From assembly GCA_945897475.1 (NCBI GenBank), contig CAMDFL010000011.1:1-45786 (forward strand): a stretch of 45,786 nucleotides of DNA, read 5' to 3'. Positions 42,034 to 45,786 of the stretch are shown here, piece after piece. The notes beneath the pieces were generated by a model. That model was given only the letters and a program-made list of their open reading frames with translations, searched no databases and was not told the DNA's origin. Within the stretch, counting starts at the first letter, position 1, and the number at the start of each line of letters is the position of its first letter. Made by a program: the position numbers and the translations under genes. This DNA is from Bordetella parapertussis (GTDB lineage Bacteria > Pseudomonadota > Gammaproteobacteria > Burkholderiales > SG8-39).

Positions 42034-42593
42034 TACCGTCCCTCCAATCCGCGGATATCGGTGATCCCGAGGATCGCAAGCACCTGCGGCAATGCCTGCC
42101 TCGCCCGATCGGCAATCCCCTCGGCGCCAAGACTGCCGATAGGATTTTCAACCGCTGCGTAGCGGTAATCAGGGAAACCCCGCACCCGCGCCATGGAGCG
42201 CGCGGTGTTGTGAAATGAATCCGTAATTAAGGCCACCGATTGAAGGCCTCGTTCTTCGAAAACTGTACCGTCCGCCACACTGGCGGCGCTGCAAGACCCT
42301 CAGTCGCCGATGCCTGCCAGCACGACATCCGACTGGGAGAAGATTAAATTCACGATGGCATCGGGTGCGGGCATGGAAAAATTCTGCTTACGCTCGTGAA
42401 TCAATGATTTGAGCTTGTAGTTCTTTGCCAGCAGGTCTCCGATCGCCAGCAGTATGCTGTCGGCGTTGAGTTTCGAATTGCTCAAAAGACCGACGCGCAC
42501 GCCATCCAGGGTGGTGAATCGTCTGGGAGCAAGTTGCTTTTTTTGCTTGCGGGCGCGTTCAGTCGGGCCTTTGGTGGGGTCGAAAAAAACCAT
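42033..42593 (-). CDS. UGSC-family selenoprotein (in-frame TGA read as selenocysteine)
   Basis: Two open segments, 42593-42303 and 42299-42033, are in the same frame and separated by one TGA at 42302-42300. Across it the protein reads AGIGD-U-GSC-SAASVADG, the signature of the protein family known as UGSC (seleno)proteins, in which the first position is Sec or Cys. The whole is 186 residues with Sec98 and Cys101, a U-x2-C redox-type pair. The N-half is alpha/beta (VRVGLLSNSKLNADSILLAI) and the C-half has ALITDSFHNTARSMARVRG. The start at 42593 has AAGGAG about eight bases upstream. Upstream in the operon is a Bug receptor; downstream, overlapping by one base, is its partner. The reaction is unknown. 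Seen: frame, TGA, motif. Known: the family. Inferred: Sec insertion. Confidence 0.85.
42272..42302 (-). promoter_or_regulatory. candidate bacterial SECIS hairpin
   Basis: On the coding strand, 13 bases after the TGA, CCGCC and GGCGG (42286-42282 and 42276-42272) form a five-pair GC stem with the loop AGTGT, whose second base is G and which holds a GU. The loop starts 21 bases after the first base of the TGA, within the range used by bacterial SECIS elements to recruit SelB. The helix is short, and folding was judged by eye. Confidence 0.6.
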
Positions 42594-42611
42594 GTCCTGT
42601 GCTCCTTTTAG

Positions 42612-42688
42612 GTTGCTGAATTTGAAGTGGGGTTTTGAATCGGGGATTTGAAATCGGGGTCTTATTGCGTCGGGGTCTTGTCAGGAAA
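42612..42688 (-). repeat. degenerate 12-16 bp G-rich repeats ahead of the UGSC gene
   Basis: Between the Bug receptor gene and the UGSC gene, plus-strand blocks such as TTTGAAGTGGGG, TTTTGAATCGGGG, TTTGAAATCGGGG and TCGGGGTCTTG follow one another. Two TTTACTNCGCC copies lie just beyond, at 42700. They are too diverged for a firm period, but resemble the other arrays of this region in position, near a gene boundary. Confidence 0.5.
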
Positions 42689-42710
42689 TAAATTCGTCTT
42701 TACTGCGCCT

Positions 42711-43709
42711 TTACTCCGCCTTGATGCCGAACTTGCGCACCGCATTACGCAGGTAGTCTATTTCGCTTGAATGAAACTTTCGCAAGTCCTCCGGGGACCC
42801 CGAGCGGATCAGAAACCCCTCCGCGGTGAGCCGCTTGACGACTTCCGGCGAGCGTGAGGCGCGAACGAACTCCTGATTGAGCCGGTTCACGATTTCATCG
42901 GGGGTTCTCTCCGGCGCGAAGATACCGGCCCAGGTGTTGTGTTCCACGCCGCGGATGCCCAATTCCACAAGCGTGGGTACGTTGGGCTCCTCGGGGCGGC
43001 GAGCGAGATCGGTCACGGCAAGATATCGGAGCTTTCCCGAGCGTACGAATTCGGTGGTTGCAGACCAGGTGTTAAAACCCATATCCACGCGCTGTGCGAC
43101 CAGATCCATGATCATGGGAATGCCGCCCTTGTAGGGAACGTGCAACATATCGACGTCCACCGAATTGACGAACATCGAGCCCTGAAAATGGCCGGGTGAA
43201 GCGATTCCCTGGGAGCCATAGGTGAGCTTGCCCGGATTTTTCTTGGCAAAGGCGACCAGGTCCCCGATGCTTCGAAAGGGATTGCCAGAATGCGTGGTGA
43301 CGTAACTGGGCACCAGATAGATCTGCGTCACTGGTCGGAAATCGCGTTCGGAATCGAAGGGGAGATCATTGCGTACCGCCTTCAACACTGCCATGCCGGC
43401 CGAGGTGCCCATCAGTATCGTATAGCCGTCGGGCGCGGCATTCTTTACTTGAAGCATGGCTTGAACGCCGCCGCTTCCACCGACATTGGCAACGACGATG
43501 CGTTGGCCGATGCTGTTGCTGACCGCTTCAGCATACACGCGACCCGCCATGTCGATCGAACCGGGAGGAACCGGCAACACGAAATTGATGGGCTTGACAG
43601 GGTAGGCCTGCGCCAGCGCAATGCCCGCCTCAAACGCGAAGGCGAGCACGACACCGCAATGCGCAAATTTCCATCGCCCAGGGACGATATTGGGTTTGGA
43701 GCGTGACAT
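42711..43709 (-). CDS. Bug/TctC-type receptor heading the UGSC operon
   Basis: A 332-residue receptor with a signal peptide ending near residue 34 (GIALA-QA). Family motifs are YPVKPINFVLPVPPGSID, ANVGGSGGVQAML, APDGYTILMGTSAG and DMLHVPYKGGIPM. GGAGG lies six bases before the ATG. It is the first gene of the run that continues with the UGSC selenoprotein (117 bases downstream) and its partner, which suggests the receptor's ligand may be the substrate of that pair. Confidence 0.9.
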   Translation of the reverse strand: MSRSKPNIVPGRWKFAHCGVVLAFAFEAGIALAQAYPVKPINFVLPVPPGSIDMAGRVYAEAVSNSIGQRIVVANVGGSGGVQAMLQVKNAAPDGYTILMGTSAGMAVLKAVRNDLPFDSERDFRPVTQIYLVPSYVTTHSGNPFRSIGDLVAFAKKNPGKLTYGSQGIASPGHFQGSMFVNSVDVDMLHVPYKGGIPMIMDLVAQRVDMGFNTWSATTEFVRSGKLRYLAVTDLARRPEEPNVPTLVELGIRGVEHNTWAGIFAPERTPDEIVNRLNQEFVRASRSPEVVKRLTAEGFLIRSGSPEDLRKFHSSEIDYLRNAVRKFGIKAE

Positions 43710-43896
43710 TCTTTCCTCCGCTGCTTTTAGCCTAATGCCTAACCTTACCTTAAGGTGGCGCCGAATTCGCGAAGCAGATGTTTTCCCTGGGACAGACCGT
43801 CGCTAGCGTGCTTCGCCCGAACCCATACTCGCGATTTGCGCCGAGCAGGTAATATCACATCGTCGAGAGTTCTAAACCAAAATTAGGAGAAGTAGC

Positions 43897-45039
43897 ATGA
43901 GTCAGGCAAAGGGCGTTCGCGAGGTGGGGTTTTTCGATAGCGCCGGCGCGGGCCAGATCATGGTGGATGGCAACACCGCCTACATCGGTCATATCACCGG
44001 GCCGGAGGGCACCTCCATTGTCGATGTCAGCGATCCCAAAAAACCGAAACTGCTTGCGCAATTGACCATTCCCACGGGCTTACATTCGCACAAAGCCATC
44101 GGTAAAAATGGGGTGATGCTCATCAATCACGAGGTCGATCCAGGGGTTAAGGTGCCGGAAATCCGCAATTTAAACGGCGGTCTTGGCATCTATAACGTCT
44201 CTGATCCCAGCAATCCTAAGCTCATTACGTTCTGGGCCTGCAAGGGCCATGGCGTGCACCGTTTCACTTTCGATGGCCGCTACGCCTATATCTCGCCGAC
44301 CATGGATGGTTACACCACCAACATTGTCGTCATTCTTGATTTGAAAGACCCGGCCAAACCCGAGGAGGTGGGGCGGTGGTGGATGCCTGGTCAGTGGGCT
44401 GCGGGCGGGGAAACACGTCTGTGGACAGAGCGCGGCGGCAAGGAGCCGCGCTGCCACCACCCGATTCGAATGGGCGACAGGCTTTATGTGAGTTACTGGC
44501 ATGGCGGTGGGCATATCGTCGATATCTCGGACATGTCCAAGCCTAAGACGGTGTCCTCCATCGATTGGAGCCCGCCCTTCCCATGGCCGATGCACTCGAT
44601 GGTGCCAATCCCCTTTCCGATCTACGGTCAGCGCTGGATGCTGGTCGCGGACGAAGATGTTTTGCCAAAGGATTTGCCCGAGCCCTGCCAGATGCCTGCG
44701 GCGCTGTGGATGGTATGCATCACCGACGAAAAAAAACCGGTGATCGTGTCCAGCTACCAGGTCGAAGGACTGGATGGGCAGGTTCATCCACAACAGACCG
44801 GTTGCCATCAGCCGGTGGAACATATTCGCGGCATGGAAGTGCCCTGCGCCTGGTTCAATCAGGGACTGAGAATTCTGGATATATCCAACCCACGCTGCAT
44901 GAAGGAGGTGGCCTCCTACCTGCCCGATCCGGCGCCCGGGCAGAAGAAGGTGGTCAGCAACGATGTGTTCCAGGATGATAGGGGACTGATCTATTTGATC
45001 GATCGCTATCGCGGCATGCACATTGTCGAGCGCATCTGA
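43897..45039 (+). CDS. LVIVD-repeat beta-propeller protein
   Basis: A 380-residue protein built of repeated blades: SIVDVSDPKKPKLLAQL, GIYNVSDPSNPKLITFW, VVILDLKDPAKPEEVGRW, HIVDISDMSKPKTVSSI and LRILDISNPRCMKEVASY. This is the LVIVD repeat, a propeller of unclear function, usually extracytoplasmic. Here there is no signal peptide. Good RBS (TTAGGAGAAG). It is divergent from the Bug-UGSC operon and may share its control; the intervening region has a 10-bp palindrome, ACCTTAAGGT (43747-43756). Confidence 0.85.
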   Translation: MSQAKGVREVGFFDSAGAGQIMVDGNTAYIGHITGPEGTSIVDVSDPKKPKLLAQLTIPTGLHSHKAIGKNGVMLINHEVDPGVKVPEIRNLNGGLGIYNVSDPSNPKLITFWACKGHGVHRFTFDGRYAYISPTMDGYTTNIVVILDLKDPAKPEEVGRWWMPGQWAAGGETRLWTERGGKEPRCHHPIRMGDRLYVSYWHGGGHIVDISDMSKPKTVSSIDWSPPFPWPMHSMVPIPFPIYGQRWMLVADEDVLPKDLPEPCQMPAALWMVCITDEKKPVIVSSYQVEGLDGQVHPQQTGCHQPVEHIRGMEVPCAWFNQGLRILDISNPRCMKEVASYLPDPAPGQKKVVSNDVFQDDRGLIYLIDRYRGMHIVERI

Positions 45040-45088
45040 GCAAGCTTGCATTTTGTCTGCGCGGTAATTGTTGAACTTTTAACGCCTG

Positions 45089-45143
45089 AAAATACCATCT
45101 GTTGGACATTAAAAGTCTAATAGTATTGCGATTATGGTATTTT
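45089..45143. repeat. 10-bp inverted repeat after the LVIVD gene
   Basis: AAAATACCAT (45089-45098) and ATGGTATTTT (45134-45143) are perfect inverted repeats with a 35-base AT-rich loop, about 50 bases after the LVIVD stop. The right arm ends in a T run, so it could act as a weak terminator or as an operator for the next gene. Confidence 0.45.
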
Positions 45144-45196
45144 TCTGAGCGATATTGAATAGCGTGGATAGCCTGGGCCAGAGCCGACAACATCTA

Positions 45197-45786
45197 TGAC
45201 AAATGTCTGGGTGCCTGTTATCGCGGCAGCCAACGTGCTGGTGTTCATTGTCTTTGGCCTGTCTGGCAATGGCTGGATGAACGCAGACTCCGAAGCCCTG
45301 GTGCGTTGGGGTTCGAACTTCGGTCCCCAAACCTATGCTGGGGAACCGTGGCGGCTGGCAAGCTCCATGTTCCTGCACGGCGGGGCGGTTCACCTGTTGG
45401 TGAACATGATCACGCTTGTGGATCTGGGCCGGGATTGCGAGCGCTTCTTCGGTCGCACCCGCTTCCCGGTTCTGTATCTTCTATCAGGCTTGGGCGGCAG
45501 CTTGGCGAGCGTCTACTGGAACCCGTTGGTGAACAGCGTCGGTGCATCCGGCGCCATTTGCGGCATCCTGGGGGCGATGTTGATGTTCATGCTCGACTCC
45601 CGCAATCGGGTACCGGTTGCCATGTTGAAATCGCATGCAAGCGGAATTGGCATCTTCCTCATCTACTCGATTGTCATGGGTGTCGGCGATGCTCCCATTG
45701 ATCACGCTGCTCATGCCGGAGGTCTGGTTGCCGGCGCAGTCTGCGCATGGATTCTTTCTCCTTGGCGGCGGCCAGTGCCTGCCGCG
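45197..45786 (+). CDS. rhomboid-family intramembrane serine protease (partial, cut by window end)
   Basis: An open frame from ATG 45197 runs off the window with 196 complete codons. It has several membrane helices. FLHGGAVHLLVNM carries the His and Asn of the oxyanion region, NSVGASGAICG has the catalytic Ser119, and IDHAAHAGGLVAG the catalytic His173. These are the Ser-His dyad of rhomboid proteases, which cut membrane proteins within the bilayer. The C-terminus lies outside the window. No clear RBS precedes the ATG. Confidence 0.9.

Noticed and set aside
42297-42302. The TGA in the UGSC gene as an ordinary nonsense mutation
   Set aside because: It falls exactly on the motif's Sec/Cys position, both sides remain open and family-like, and a hairpin follows at SECIS spacing. 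Ordinary decay would not be expected to hit this codon alone.

Overview
This is about 45.8 kb of GC-rich DNA from a proteobacterium, most likely a betaproteobacterium of the Burkholderiales type. The inference rests on the sulfate-assimilation block (nitrite/sulfite reductase, DUF934 protein, CysH, CysD, CysN, uroporphyrinogen methyltransferase, with a divergent CysB-type regulator), the several Bug/TctC solute receptors, and the mix of TRAP transporter, Rieske oxygenase and RND pump genes. No rRNA, tRNA, insertion sequence, phage or CRISPR array was seen. It reads as chromosomal backbone with accessory islets.

Layout. 1-6.5 kb: an aminotransferase fused to a YdaS-like DNA-binding domain, with a promoter and candidate operator of its own; a secreted methyltransferase-like protein; two divergent transporters; a tiny ORF with an ideal Shine-Dalgarno; a transglutaminase-like protein. 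6.7-13.2 kb: a complete RND efflux operon (adaptor, pump, outer-membrane channel), then dsbB. 13.2-16 kb: a double cyclic-nucleotide-binding-domain protein and a Bug receptor. 16-23.3 kb: the cys operon on the minus strand, cysB divergent, and between them a collapsed remnant of a TauE/SafE sulfite exporter gene. 23.4-28.3 kb: an HNH nuclease, a three-gene TRAP transporter, a beta-class GST and a decayed racemase/maleate-isomerase-family gene. 28.5-34.4 kb: recQ, then an aromatic-acid cluster (Rieske oxygenase, reductase, Gfo/Idh/MocA dehydrogenase, MarR regulator). 34.4-38.7 kb: a truncated Bug receptor, a bicupin protein, an orphan EutA and a prolyl iminopeptidase. 38.8-40.8 kb: two PIN-domain toxin-antitoxin modules around a YchJ-like protein. 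40.9-43.7 kb: a minus-strand operon of Bug receptor, UGSC-family selenoprotein and an uncharacterised partner. 43.9 kb to the end: an LVIVD-repeat protein and a rhomboid protease cut by the window edge.

The most notable item is at 42033-42593 (minus). Two apparently separate small ORFs lie in one frame and are divided only by a TGA that reads as the U of a UGSC motif. A GC-rich hairpin follows at the spacing expected of a bacterial SECIS. I read it as one selenoprotein of 186 residues, translationally coupled to its partner by a TAATG junction. The selenocysteine machinery is not in this window.

Other unusual points are the HTH-aminotransferase fusion with its probably leaderless promoter; three unrelated 15-bp tandem arrays, each sitting at the start of a gene (eutA, prolyl iminopeptidase, UGSC partner); and the TauE/SafE relic, which seems to have lost its centre between two Gly-Ser-Leu-coding sites.
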